Assembly (NCBI GenBank): GCA_031841125.1
Contig: CM063111.1
Span: 39,568,955 to 39,632,954, forward strand
Length of the DNA: 64,000 nt
Direction: 5' to 3'
Source: Acanthococcus lagerstroemiae
Lineage: Eukaryota > Arthropoda > Insecta > Hemiptera > Eriococcidae
A program made the position numbers and the translations under genes. The notes under the pieces were generated by a model that ran no database searches, was not told the origin of the DNA, and worked only from the letters and a program-made list of their open reading frames with translations. Of this stretch, positions 42,398 through 52,689 are shown in pieces (within the stretch, counting starts at the first letter, position 1; the number at the start of each line of letters is the position of its first letter).

Positions 42398-44398
42398 ATA
42401 GTCCAGGAGAATTAGCTAAAAAAGGGGTGTTTGATGGAATTAATTGCAGCACAGCTGAAACTTGGTACGGTTGTTTAGTACCCTCTTCGGAAAATCCCCG
42501 GCATTCCCCCCTCCCTCGGTGTGAGCATCATCCCCCAGAGTCCAAAAAGTGCCCCCGGAAACAGTCTTTGGCTTGTATCTAGCTTAAAATTGAGTTATAG
42601 GTAAAAATATTCCTGACCAAAATTAAAAAGCGTAAAATTTTCTACAAAAATGATATTCATGTTTTTTTTTCGTGAATCCCATACCAACCAAGATAATTGG
42701 CGTTCAAGATCACACTAGCATGTAAATATGGAGTAATCTACAACGTACGCGGTATACGAACGTCGAACTCGTCACTACATGCGAAAAGCTTTGAACGCTA
42801 TAATTTTAAATCCCTATACTAAATGGACCAGCTTATTTTAGAAACCCGAATTGAAGACAGACAATAGATATAGAGCGACATGACTATTGGCCTTTGGACA
42901 CTCCTGTAGGTGCGCTAGTGTAGAGGACGAAAAGATGATCAGGGTATTTTTACCACAAAAACATGTACAGGTGAAATGAGCTCTAGCATTTTCAGTATTG
43001 AAGAGAACTAAAGTGTCAACCCTTATCATGTCCTTTCAGATGAGCCCAACTTGAGTTTTTTTTTGCAGAACATTTTTGTCCCTGATCATCTTTTCGTCCA
43101 AATACACCTATCAGCGCGCCGCATTTCAATAGGCCGCTAGAGAGCGACTCTTTAGCATCCAAATGCGAATCGAACAAACACTCATGCAAATTATGAAGAG
43201 TGCAGGCGGACTGACTCATCGACGCGGTATTACCTCTAGCGTTTTGCAGCAATGGATTCTTAGCGCCCTTGTCATATACTTCATTCATCTTTGGCAAGAT
43301 TTGGAAAAGTTCACAAACTGTCAACCAGAAACGAGTGCTCAGCATAAAGAATAGAGGGAATCACAAGTGCAGCATGTGAGAAGGGATGTTCAAACTTTTT
43401 TAAACTTATCCCTTCCCCTATCTGAATTACAAGAGAGGATCTACCCGAGGTTTACGGAGGGGATCCATGCAAGGGGAAACCGAGGGGCTATACGACGAGC
43501 TTACAAAGGGCATACGCATAAAGGGTATACAGAGAGGCTTACAATAGTTTACAAAGGGAATACTTAGGAGCATACAGAGGGGCTGTACGACGAGTCTACA
43601 AAGGGTATATATAAAGGGTATAGCACGGGTGTCTCAACGCCGGTGTATAGCTCGGGTAGTGAGAGGGCTACACGTAAATGAAACGCTGTGATTGGCTAAC
43701 CTGATGGCTCCCCTCGAATGGGGCGCTCTGATTGGCTGCTGGAGGGGAAACATACCGGGTTGAGACAGGGCTAACGAGGGTCGATTTTCCAACGGTCTCG
43801 AGTGGGTTTACACGAACTCAAGTTTTTCGCATCAGGATCACGAGCTTGTGGTTGCCGTAAAGTGGGTATCTCTTGTAGCCACGCGTTTGTAGAGGAGGTT
43901 GTTTAAACACAGAAAATTGTATACATGTAGATTCGGATGAAGATGAATTCTTATAATAATAAAGATAATAAATTGAAATTATATCAGGTAACATTCTAGG
44001 CATTCAGTCATGTGTTTTCGCGATTATTTCAGCGTTCGTATACCGCGTACGTTGCAGGTTACTCCATATTTACATGCTCGTGTGATTTTGAACGCCGATA
44101 ATCTTGGTTGGCATGGGATTCACGAAAAAAAAAAAAACATAGATATTATTTTTGTGGGGAATTTTACGCTCTTTAATTTTTGTAAGGATTGTTTTTACCT
44201 ACAACTCAATTTTAAGCTAGATACAAGCCAAAAACTGTTTCCGGGGCACTTTTTGGACTCTGGGGGGTGATGCTCACACCGAGGAATGGAGGGGGGGGGG
44301 AATTACAGAGCTTTTCCGAAGAGAGTACTAAACAATCATATCAAGTTTCAGATATGCTGCAGTTAATTCCATAAAAAATGCTAATTCTCCTGGACTAT
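42398..44398. mobile_element. 2-kb element with 365-bp inverted terminal arms
   Basis: The arms at 42398-42762 and 44033-44398 are inverted copies. Shared words, read from the outside in, include ATAGTCCAGGAGAATTAGC, GTTTAGTACCCTCTTCGGAA, GGTGTGAGCATCATCCCCC, AGTCCAAAAAGTGCCCC, TTAAAATTGAGTT, CGTGAATCCCATxCCAACCA and TACGCGGTATACGAACG. The arms differ mainly by indels (A9 versus A13, C versus G10 run). The 1.27-kb core includes a perfect 19-bp inverted pair (42926-42944 / 43080-43098), an array of TACAAAGGGxATAC phrases (43440-43630) and a duplicated CTGATTGGCT word. A - strand frame of 109 residues (43016-43345) has no recognisable domain. No target duplication was identified. Confidence 0.8.
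43440..43640. repeat. tandem GGGxATAC / TTACAAAGGG phrases
   Basis: GGGGCTATACGACGAGCTTA, CAAAGGGCATACGCATAAAG and GGTATACAGAGAGGCTTACA recur with small changes up to AAAGGGTATAGCACGGG. It lies in the core of the 2-kb inverted-arm element. Confidence 0.6.
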
Positions 44399-44399
44399 C

Positions 44400-46480
44400 A
44401 GAAGTACATGGAATTACCGTTTGATCTCGTTCTTATTAGCTACTTGACTATATACGGATAAATCGTATGGGTCATTCATCGCAAATTTTTGAGAACAAAA
44501 CTGAATGCAGAGGACTTGCTATATTTTTATTGGAAGTTCGAGTATTGACATTCATATTCTTATATACGGCTATGGGATGTACTCATTTTTGCACTTGTTG
44601 ACACTCACTCATTGAAGTGTCAAGTTAATTTTACTCATCTCGAGTTATTTTTTGACTTATTATATTATGAAATCGACACCGTAGATCAAAATAGTTCTAC
44701 CTACATTTTATTGAAATTAGAAGAAGAGGGGGAAGAAGTTTTCACTAGCCTGTTACTCTTGTGTTACGAAATCGGGACGTTATGCTTACGTAAAACTGAT
44801 ATTTTGTCAGCATCAACATGCATTGTTGCACATGATAGAGCATAAAATTTCCTTTCCAATGATACCAGTAGTACCAGCGTCACCTGATACCACTTTTCTA
44901 CCCCCTCCCCGGGGTCCGTAGAGTCCACCATTGGATGTTATATGCTATGTGTAGGCAAGGGTCGTGTTGTATATATTTTTTTCGATACCAGTTCTACTGA
45001 TACTTTAACTCATTTTCCCCAAAAAATGTAGCTAACACGTTTTTCTCTAAGGTGTCGAAATCAGGTAAAAGCATTTTTTGCTAATTTTTCGCGTAATGTA
45101 CCACCATAAAGAGGGATTTCTCCATTTAAAATTTGAAAAATTGAGAAAACTGATGTGGAATGAAATTTAGATTTCAAGGATCCCACTTAAAATTTGCTCC
45201 AAAAACTTAATGCGAGAATTGAAATAAGTAACTCAATCTAGATTTGTTTTCTTAATCGTTTTTTTGGGTCCAGACGATTTTGTCCATCGGAGTATTCTTC
45301 GAACCCATTATGTAAGGCCAAGAAAAAGAAAATTGGATAAGTACCCACCTACTGGAATCTTTTATTTTAATTTTCAGTGAGGTATTTAAGTTCTAGACTT
45401 TAAGCCAAAGGTGTTCACCGAGAAATTTTAATTTGAATTTATTCTCTCGCAGTTTAGATATCGGGAATTTCAGATGTCAGGAATAATGAAAGAATTATTT
45501 TTTATAGTTAGTTCAGAAATTGTAGTCAACGAGTCCGTCCATTAATTGTACCAACATGGGGATTGTCACACTTCAGCCCCCTTGTGGTGCTCACGAGGTA
45601 GGAGTTAAAAAGAGAATAATCTAAACTGGATTCAGCGATCTGGCAAACTAGCATAGGGATACTCAGATGTTGGGAATTAAATTTTTAGATTACACCTCCA
45701 CGAGGAGTTTGAGAATCGAGACACGGAAGTTGAAGGGGGAAAATAATTTTAAAATTAAACTCAGCAATCTATTTAAAAAAAAAAAAAAAAAAAAAAGACT
45801 GCGATCTTCCACGAATCAGGTCCACTTTTCCTATTCCATTTAGTTGAGATTTATATATGATATCAAATCTCAGATCCATTCCCATTCTTGAATTTTTCAA
45901 ATTCTAAGATATTTTATTCTTCAAAATTCTTATTATTATGTACTCAGAATATGACCAGAATTTTACAGAAATCTTTCTCAACTTTCGTAACCGAGTTGTT
46001 CAAAAACTGACGATATCGAATTAACTTACGTTCAGTTTCGTCAAATGTTTCAAAGTTTCCATTTTTTCCCCTTCATTTTTATCTTGATTTTCTGATTTTT
46101 TTTTTCGGATGAACACAATTTTTCATGAATCTTACACTTCAAAAACTAATCTGAAAACTCACGATATAATTTCCCATTTTAAATTATTCGAATTTCAATT
46201 ATTTTTATTTTGTCAAAATTCTCATCATAACTCATTCACTTTTCACAAGATGGAGCGCAGTCTGGTTATGAACACTGAGCATTACTTTGTGTATGAGTAT
46301 GAAAATACCTCCCTTCAGGCACCATAGCTATTTTTCATATTTTGAACGTAAGTTAGATAGCATTCCCAGTCATTTGCGATCACTCTTGTTGAAAAACATT
46401 GTAGCACCAATTTCTGGCGCCTCAACGAAATTTGTGGTGCCACAGAGACATTTAATCTTTAATTTTGGTGCCTCAATGAC
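44400..46480. other. no recognisable gene; A20 run
   Basis: AT-rich DNA with an A run at about 45775-45796. Short frames (44612-44845, 46109-46327) have no known domain. Confidence 0.4.
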
Positions 46481-46486
46481 CGACCG

Positions 46487-46920
46487 TATCATTTCATTTT
46501 GACGACCTCCAAAAGCATCGGGGGCTATTTGAAGTCATCTTCAAGCTAATAAAAGGACTTCGAGATTTCAGTTTTTGCTGTTCCACTTTGTCTTCAGCTT
46601 GTCAACTGTAACTGCAAATTTACCACCCTCTGTTACTGAGGCCCTGCTTTCAGAATTGACATACTAAATTTCATGTACTGAAAGATAATGTGTACAATTT
46701 TTCATCAGCCGGCCAAATCAGAATCATTGCAATTCTAAGGAGTTTAGGGTGGATTTTTGCACCCCTAGCAGATTTTTTCGGGGGGGGGCAGAATTTTCCA
46801 GCGATGTTTGCAAAAAATTGAGTGTTTTTAACCCAAAATTCTAAATTTCTATTCGGGGGGGGGGGAAGTAATTTGGATACAGAAAAATGGTTTGCCACCA
46901 CTAAGTGAAATGAACAATGA
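46487..46920. repeat. segment duplicated at 47386-48520, shorter copy
   Basis: Shares in order TATCATTTCATTTTG, GAAGTCATxTTCAAGC, CTTTAGCTTGTCAACTGTAA-like, GGxCCTGCTTTCAGAA, ACTxAATTTCATGT, then GAAAGATAA-GTG-ACAATTTTTC, TTTAGGGTGxAT, GTTTTTAACCCAAAATTCT. It contains a G10 run at about 46855. It lacks the 0.6-kb insert of the longer copy. Confidence 0.65.
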
Positions 46921-47385
46921 CTTGAACTAGGCGTGCTTACTGTAAAGCTTAAATCTTGTTTCCTCTCGGATTTTAGAGCCTAAATGCTAGTTCAAGGCTT
47001 TTCCAAAAACTTGAGTTACTCGTACTTGAAGATTCTTGAAGACTTTCATCAGACACATCAAGACTTCTCGAGAACTCTTCAGTCATGTTCAAGATTATTT
47101 TTACGAAAATCTTGTGTACTCGTTTGAGGTTAACCAAGGCTCGATTGAGACGTCTTCTTATGTAAATGAAGATGTAAAAATTCAATCTATAGCCTTTTCA
47201 TTTGCGAGCCTACCTGTCCATCCGGAAAGCCATGCCAGCTAAGGATTCACAGGTGTAATCGAATCCTAAGTTTTTGTCCTTCACAGCATTACCTCATCTG
47301 GGAACACCAGAGACCACATTTGAGGGTTACTGCAAAATATGTATTTAATGTCATTGAAACGCGTTTAAATATTTTTTATTCCTTA

Positions 47386-48520
47386 TCTTATCATTTCATT
47401 TTGGTGACCTTCAAACACATCGCAGGTTGAAGTCATTTTCAAGCCACTAAAAGGATTGAGAAATTTCAATTTATGTTGTTCCTCTTCGTCTTTAGCTTGT
47501 CAACTGTAACTCCAAATTTACAGACTCTGGACATTTTCCAACTTTTTCAAGGAAAAGCCGACCCCATGCCCCACCGGTTACTCCGGTCCTGCTTTCAGAA
47601 GTGATGTACTGAATTTCATGTGGATCATTCTCCAGAAACTGAGAATATTAAGGAGGCACTTCTTTGTTCGAAAACTTTTCTTTAAACAAATTGTCTACGA
47701 CGGGAACACTGATATCCACGACTGCGGAGAAAACAGCATCTAGAATTTCCTTTTCCAGGTAATTTTTGAAAATTGCGCTATGACTATGATCTGGCATCTG
47801 GATCGTGCTCAAGAATCAAAGGTGTACCAGTTTTGCCATTTGTTGTGCTGCAAAGTGTATAAAGCACATGTTTTTCCACCAAAGTTGGACCACGACTGTG
47901 GACTGAAAACCCGGGTACCAGAACTTTACGCCATCCCTTCTCGAAATGTGAAGTCACTGACGGCAAATTGAACTTCTGACATATACTTCCAAAATCTTTC
48001 TGAATAATAATACCACTTTACTGGGGACAAAGAACTTGAAACAGAAATTTTTAAAAATATAACAGGTATTGAGACAAGATGGTAAGATCCACGACGATGG
48101 TCACCTCCTTATGCTTTGTCCATTCAAAAGGCGGTAACTGTCCTGCCTAATAAATTGGAAAGGTGGAATTTGCTGCGGATGTTACTGTGTAACCCAAAGT
48201 CCTCCGAGAATAAATGAAAAAAAAAAAAATCGAAAGTTAGGGTTCAAAATTTGTTAGTAACAAAATATTCTCAGTTTCTGGAAGATAAAGTGCACAATTT
48301 TTCATCAACCAGACCAATGTTAGCGGTCCTTAGGCGTTTAGGGTGAATTTTAACACCAATATGAGCAGTCAATTTCAGGGCTAAGATTTGGTTACGAAGA
48401 AAATTTTCAGCGCTATTCACGAAAAATTGGTTGTTTTTAACCCAAAATTCTGAATTTCCATCGATCTCATACGAAAAAAATTGTTTACCCCACTAAATGA
48501 AGAAACAGTGGCTTCCTCAT
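47386..48520. repeat. longer copy of the duplicated segment, with an ORF-bearing insert
   Basis: Matches 46487-46920 at 47386-47630 and 48275-48520. The extra DNA is bounded by a perfect 18-bp inverted pair CCAGAAACTGAGAATATT (47632-47649) and its inverse (48264-48281). Inside, - strand readings 47970-47655 give GPTLVEKHVLYTLCSTTNGK and TGTPLILEHDPDA, then in a shifted frame IFKNYLEKEILDAVFSAVVD and ISVPVVDNLFKEKFSNKEV before a stop. I do not recognise this protein; it may be a gene or transposon fragment. An A13 run lies at about 48219. Confidence 0.5.
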
Positions 48521-48589
48521 ACACTGAAATTAAGTTCCGAATCCTCGGCTTTTGAATCGTGTACCGTACGATCGCCAGGTGAATCATCG

Positions 48590-49250
48590 CTAACAATAAC
48601 TTAGTCCTTCACGACTACGGCCACGTGATTTCACTATTCGCGGATGTAGAAAGAAGAGATCGAGGGTTGGCTGGCGCATTCGGACGTGGTGACTTCTTCG
48701 GTCCAGCGGAGACGAGCTTGCTCGGACCGAACGCTGGCTCTGCCGCCCCCATAAGTCTGCACGCCTATACGAATTACCGTTTCGACATTTCCTATTTCCG
48801 TCATCGCCAGTACTCACTTGCAAGCAGCTTGTCAGGAAAATGAGCTGACGAGAAACAGGATGTACTTACATCTGTAACTCTGTAACCGATGTATCGAAAC
48901 CCGTCGGCCGTCGTCTAGAAAACATCTGTCAAAAAACTGCTCCCTTCGCGGAGCGAAGGTGCCAACCTAACCGTAGATAATAATCGCGTATTGTGAAAAG
49001 CTCCGTACAACCGATACCCCTTTTTCTGTCATAATTGGTGAGCACAGAGTAAACGCGTACACAGGTACTGTACGGAGACAAGTACGGGGTTGGTATGGTT
49101 GCAGGCCGGTCCACGCACGTGTACCCCAATAATTTGACACGATGGTCGGTCAAAGTGTGCGTGGAAAAAGACTGAATATTAAATCAGCGAGAGCTTTGAA
49201 ACCAGTGAGACTACACGAGGGACGAAACTGTAGCACGGATTATAGTGTAG
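48590..49250 (-). other. CpG-rich block with a - strand splice donor
   Basis: CpG-rich and apparently single-copy. On the - strand a consensus donor GTGAGT lies at 48817-48812 (after ...TTGCAA), so DNA from 48818 upward could be the 3' end of an exon, perhaps a first exon of a - strand gene transcribed away from FoxJ1. No acceptor or TATA-like element confirms it, and the three frames have no known domain. Overlapping frames at 48590-49153 are not supported as genes. Confidence 0.3.
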
Positions 49251-49773
49251 GCTAGGGTGGTCCTAAATTTGACGAGTTTTCAAGTATTTGCTCCTAGTGG
49301 CTAAACATATTCCTGTTGGTCTGAAACCCACCGGCCAAACTTTGTTGAAATTGAATCAAGGAGCTATCCCCGACAGAACATCGAAATTGATCACTTACTG
49401 ACTCGAAGAACAAAGAAACAGTTGTGTGCAGAATCACCTCCTCCATCTTTTTTCAGTTTTTCGCAATTGCTACGTCACTATGCTGGTCAATACACAATAG
49501 TTTACTTTTATCATGACCGTGATGAAATTCTATGTGTAATGATATACCAAACACAAACAATTTCCTTTAATTTTCACAAGCGATGGATTTCCCAATAGAC
49601 ACTTAGGCAAGTGCCTAGGGCGGCAGATTTCGAGGGGTGGCAGATTTTTGTACAAAAACAGTGGGAAAAAAGAAGGAAGTTCGGGAAAAGAGAAGAAGAA
49701 GAAGAAGATACAGAGAGAAAAAAGGTAAATATTGTAGAAGTTGCAGAAAACACATCTAAGAAATAATTTTCAA

Positions 49774-50086
49774 CAGAGTGGCAGAGCTAGCTATTTTTTG
49801 AGGAGGGGCCAGGGGGTCAGGAGAAATCGATGGGAAAAAAGTTTAGCTCTAAAAATTCATATTGAAGTCATGAAATGAGACCCGTATAATTCTAAAATAT
49901 ATTTAATTTTTTCACCATAGTCGTTTTTTATAATGCACGTATTGAGATTTGAGTAGGTACTGAAAACGTTGATCAATTTTTTAATTTTTTAGCCGAATAT
50001 TTGAATTTTGGAAAATTATTTGGGGAGGCCAAACATTTTTTTGATGGTCCGTGGCCTTCCTGGGACCCCCATTAGCTCCGCCACTG
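49774..50086. mobile_element. hAT MITE, 313 bp, TSD with one mismatch
   Basis: The left end CAGAGTGGCAGAGCTAG and right end, inverted, CAGTGGCGGAGCTAA. The flanks ATTTTCAA (49766-49773) and ATTGTCAA (50087-50094) match at 7 of 8 positions. CAGTGGCGGAGCTA-type ends are common in animal hAT MITEs. Sub-terminal G/C-rich blocks (GAGGAGGGGCCAGGGGGTCA, CTTCCTGGGACCCCC) are partly inverted. No ORF. Confidence 0.8.
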
Positions 50087-50249
50087 ATTGTCAATTTTAG
50101 ACCTGTAGTTCATTAGGAGGCTATGGAGTTGAACGATGAGAAAGACATTTCGTTGAGTGCCTATAGCGGCTTAGCTTTCACTTGTTATTTGGAACAATTT
50201 CTGTAGGTACGGTAATGTAATATTGATACATTCTTTGAAGCTCTGCACA

Positions 50250-51265
50250 AGCCATCTGACAACGCTGCCTGGAAATAGCGGAATTACGCCAATTAACCAT
50301 CCCGATCATTCAAAATTTCATGATCGATTTAAATCGGAAATCGATCATTTCAAAAAATCGGGGGAAATAGACTGATTTTTCGATTTCTGATCAATCGATC
50401 ATCGATTTTTCGGTCACTTGATCGCCGATCTTTTGATTGATTAATTTACTAAAAACAGGAAAACAGATTAAAACAATCACCAAAAATTCATGATCGGATC
50501 GAAAAATTGATTTTTAAACACCGAATAACTGAAAATAAAATCGATCAAAAATCGAAAACCGATCATGAGGTGTTTGAAAGAACGTTCAGAAACGATCGAA
50601 AAGTCACGATAGGATCGAAAAATCGATTTTTAAATGTTGATCAATCAAAAGTGATCGATGCTCGAGTTTTGATCGGAATGGTTAACGCCAAGTTGGTTTT
50701 ACAGGATAGCTACAACATCCTACATTACAACGAGTCACATGTCAGTGTTGCCACATGTTCTATGTTTTCCCTCACCCTCCTAGAAGTAATGAAAACATGA
50801 ATATGCGTGCCAAGTTACTTGGTATGTTACTATGTCACCTTGGAATATTTAGTATTCGTTTTATTTCGAAGAAAATGAAAATACGTAGTGAAACACCTAA
50901 TTTGGTTGTTCAGTGAATGAATGAATACCTCCTGCCTTTCATCCTTAACATAAACAGTGAACATAGGCAAGTATTTTAGGCCATTTTCCCAGTATTCAAC
51001 TAGAAGAGATGTGCCGAAATAGGCTTCTCAAAATATAAGATAGATTTTCAAAATAGAAAATACCTATTGTCCATTTTCCAAGTTCTATTCCAAAATAGGT
51101 TTTCAAAAAACTCGGCCAGGAAATAGCGGAATTACACCGAGCTAGTTTTACACAATAGCTACAACCTCCTGCATGACGAGTCGAGTGTCAGGGTTGCCAC
51201 ACGCTTTATTTTTCCCTCGCCCTCCTGGGAGTAATGAGAACAGATGTGTGCCAAGTCACCCTGTG
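50250..51265. repeat. two direct copies of a 150-bp segment
   Basis: The first copy (50263-50291 + 50686-50830) and the second (51115-51262) share GGAAATAGCGGAATTAC, GTTTTACAxxATAGCTACAA, CxTCxTGCATxACxACGAGT, GTGTCAGxGTTGCCACA, TTTTCCCTCxCCCTCCT and GTAATGAxAACA. The first is split by a 394-bp MITE. Confidence 0.8.
50292..50685. mobile_element. 394-bp MITE made of GATCGATTTTTCGAT words
   Basis: Terminal inverted repeats: TTAACCATCCCGATCA (50292-50307) and TTAACCATTCCGATCA inverted (50670-50685), one mismatch. The flanks carry a 6-bp direct repeat CGCCAA at 50286-50291 and 50686-50691. The empty site is visible in the sister copy at 51125-51145 (GGAATTACACCGAGCTAG), which continues without interruption. 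The interior is dominated by inverted ATCGATTTTTCGAT / AAAATCGATC words, so the whole element can fold on itself. It encodes nothing. Confidence 0.9.
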
Positions 51266-51274
51266 GCTGCAAAG

Positions 51275-52680
51275 TCACTCCGTGTTATAGATGTTATGGT
51301 ATTCTTTCAACTCTTCATCAATTAGAAATTTCCTTCCTGCTATGTCTCTTTTAAGCTTGGAAAATAAATGATAATCACTGGGTACAAAATCTGGACTGTA
51401 GCTAGGGTGAAAGAATTCCAGCCGAATTGAGCAATGAGCTCACAGGTTTCTCGATTTAAGTGAGGTAGTGTGTTATCGTGCAATAACTCGATGTCTTGTG
51501 CCAATTTACCGCGTCGTTTGTTCCCGAAGGTTTTTGACTATCTGACGATACTGTTCGCCATTAATTGTTGTCCCTAGTTCCATGAATTCTACCAAAAAGA
51601 TGCCTCTTTGGAAACACCATCGCCATTCGTGTCCTATAGATAAAATTAAACACACCAAAAAGGGGTAGAGTTCAAAACTTTAGGAAAAGTAATATAATAA
51701 AGAAAAAGGAACTCCCAGTATTCAGAATTCTGGAAGCCAAAAACATGCTGATCTCAGAACTTGGTAAGTTAAACTGGAAGATGGAGAGGGAGGTACAAAT
51801 TTCATATAATAAATTTGAAAAAAGTCTTGAACAAAGTATATAATAATTTTGCGGTAGAGGAGTCAAACTTAAGCGCAAAAAATAAAATTTCGGCAACAAC
51901 TAAAAAACTCTGTGTTTTTGGCAAGAGCTAAAAATAAGACTTGGGTGGAAAAAATAGAGTTAGTGGAACTCCGGAAAACAGTGAAAAGGAAAGTTAAAGA
52001 GGACATGTGCAAATTCGATACAGAGAGGATGTACAATCTAATCAAAGATTCAGGGGCTGAGAAAAAAGCTAAAAAAGAAATCTTCAAGGACCTTAATCTG
52101 ACTCCCAAAATGAAAAATAAATTTGGAAAATTAGAATTTGACAGAAACAGGATCGTCCAGGTGGCGACGGATTTCTACCAGAAGTTATACGAAGGGGAGG
52201 CGACTGAAGGTGAAATCTGTAAATTGGAGGAAAAATAAAATGAGGAAGAAATTCCCCAAATATTGGAAGAGAAGGTTTTCTCGGTCCTGGAAATCTGCAG
52301 GTCCGGATGAGATAGGAAATAAAGAACTTGCAACATTTGCCATCGAGTTAGCACCGGTAGTTATGGTAATCGTCAACATGATTCTAGAGAAAGAGGTAAT
52401 CCCCACACAGTGGAAATTGTTGGAAATAGTATTATTATTTAAGAAAGGAGACAAAGCAGATATTTACAATTACAGGCACATATGTTTGAACTCCAATTCA
52501 GGGAAAATTTGGGCAAAAGTTTTTTCGAGTAAGGGTTTGTTTTCGTGTATCTCCATTGCATACTCCGTTGTTTCATTTCCAAGGTGTCGTGAAATATTAT
52601 ACAAGTTTCATCTTCAGTTACAATTTTTTCGAGAAATTCGATGCTCTCTTCACTGAAACGCTACAAGATAGTGTTTACAA
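51275..52680 (-). pseudogene. mariner transposase relic, split by a LINE fragment
   Basis: Read on the - strand. Part 1 (about 52680-52520) gives EEFIEFLEKIVTEDET-like sequence: FSEESIEFLEKIVTEDETCI, then MKQRSMQWRYTKTNPYSKK, matching the mariner IVTGDETW...QSMQW region with the first catalytic Asp region (EDET for GDET). Part 2 (51635-51275) gives MAMVF, then GIFLVEFMELGTTINGEQYR, a degraded second-Asp stretch, HPSYSPDFVPSDYHLFSKLK (the HPPYSPDLAPSDYHLF signature with the third Asp) and a natural end at TGA 51277-51275. The helix-turn-helix N-terminus is absent, and frameshifts and stops are present, so it is inactive. Confidence 0.9.
51640..52519 (+). pseudogene. LINE ORF2 middle fragment nested in mariner
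   Basis: The reading FLARAKNKTWVEKIELVELR, KTVKRKVKEDMCKFDTERM, KKAKKEIFKDLNLTPKMKN and VATDFYQKLYEGE is the linker between endonuclease and RT of an RTE-like LINE. It then shifts frame to AGPDEIGNKELATFAIELAP, VVMVIVNMILEKEVIPTQWK and LLFKKGDKADIYNYRHICLN, the RT fingers (KxxGDxxDxxNYRPISLxS). Both ends are truncated. It is bounded on each side by mariner sequence in the opposite orientation. Confidence 0.85.
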
Positions 52681-52689
52681 AAACAGGTG

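Noticed and set aside
43430..43640. CRISPR-like spacing of repeated phrases
   Set aside because: Units are irregular and diverged, spacers are not uniform, and the genome is eukaryotic; simple tandem repeat.
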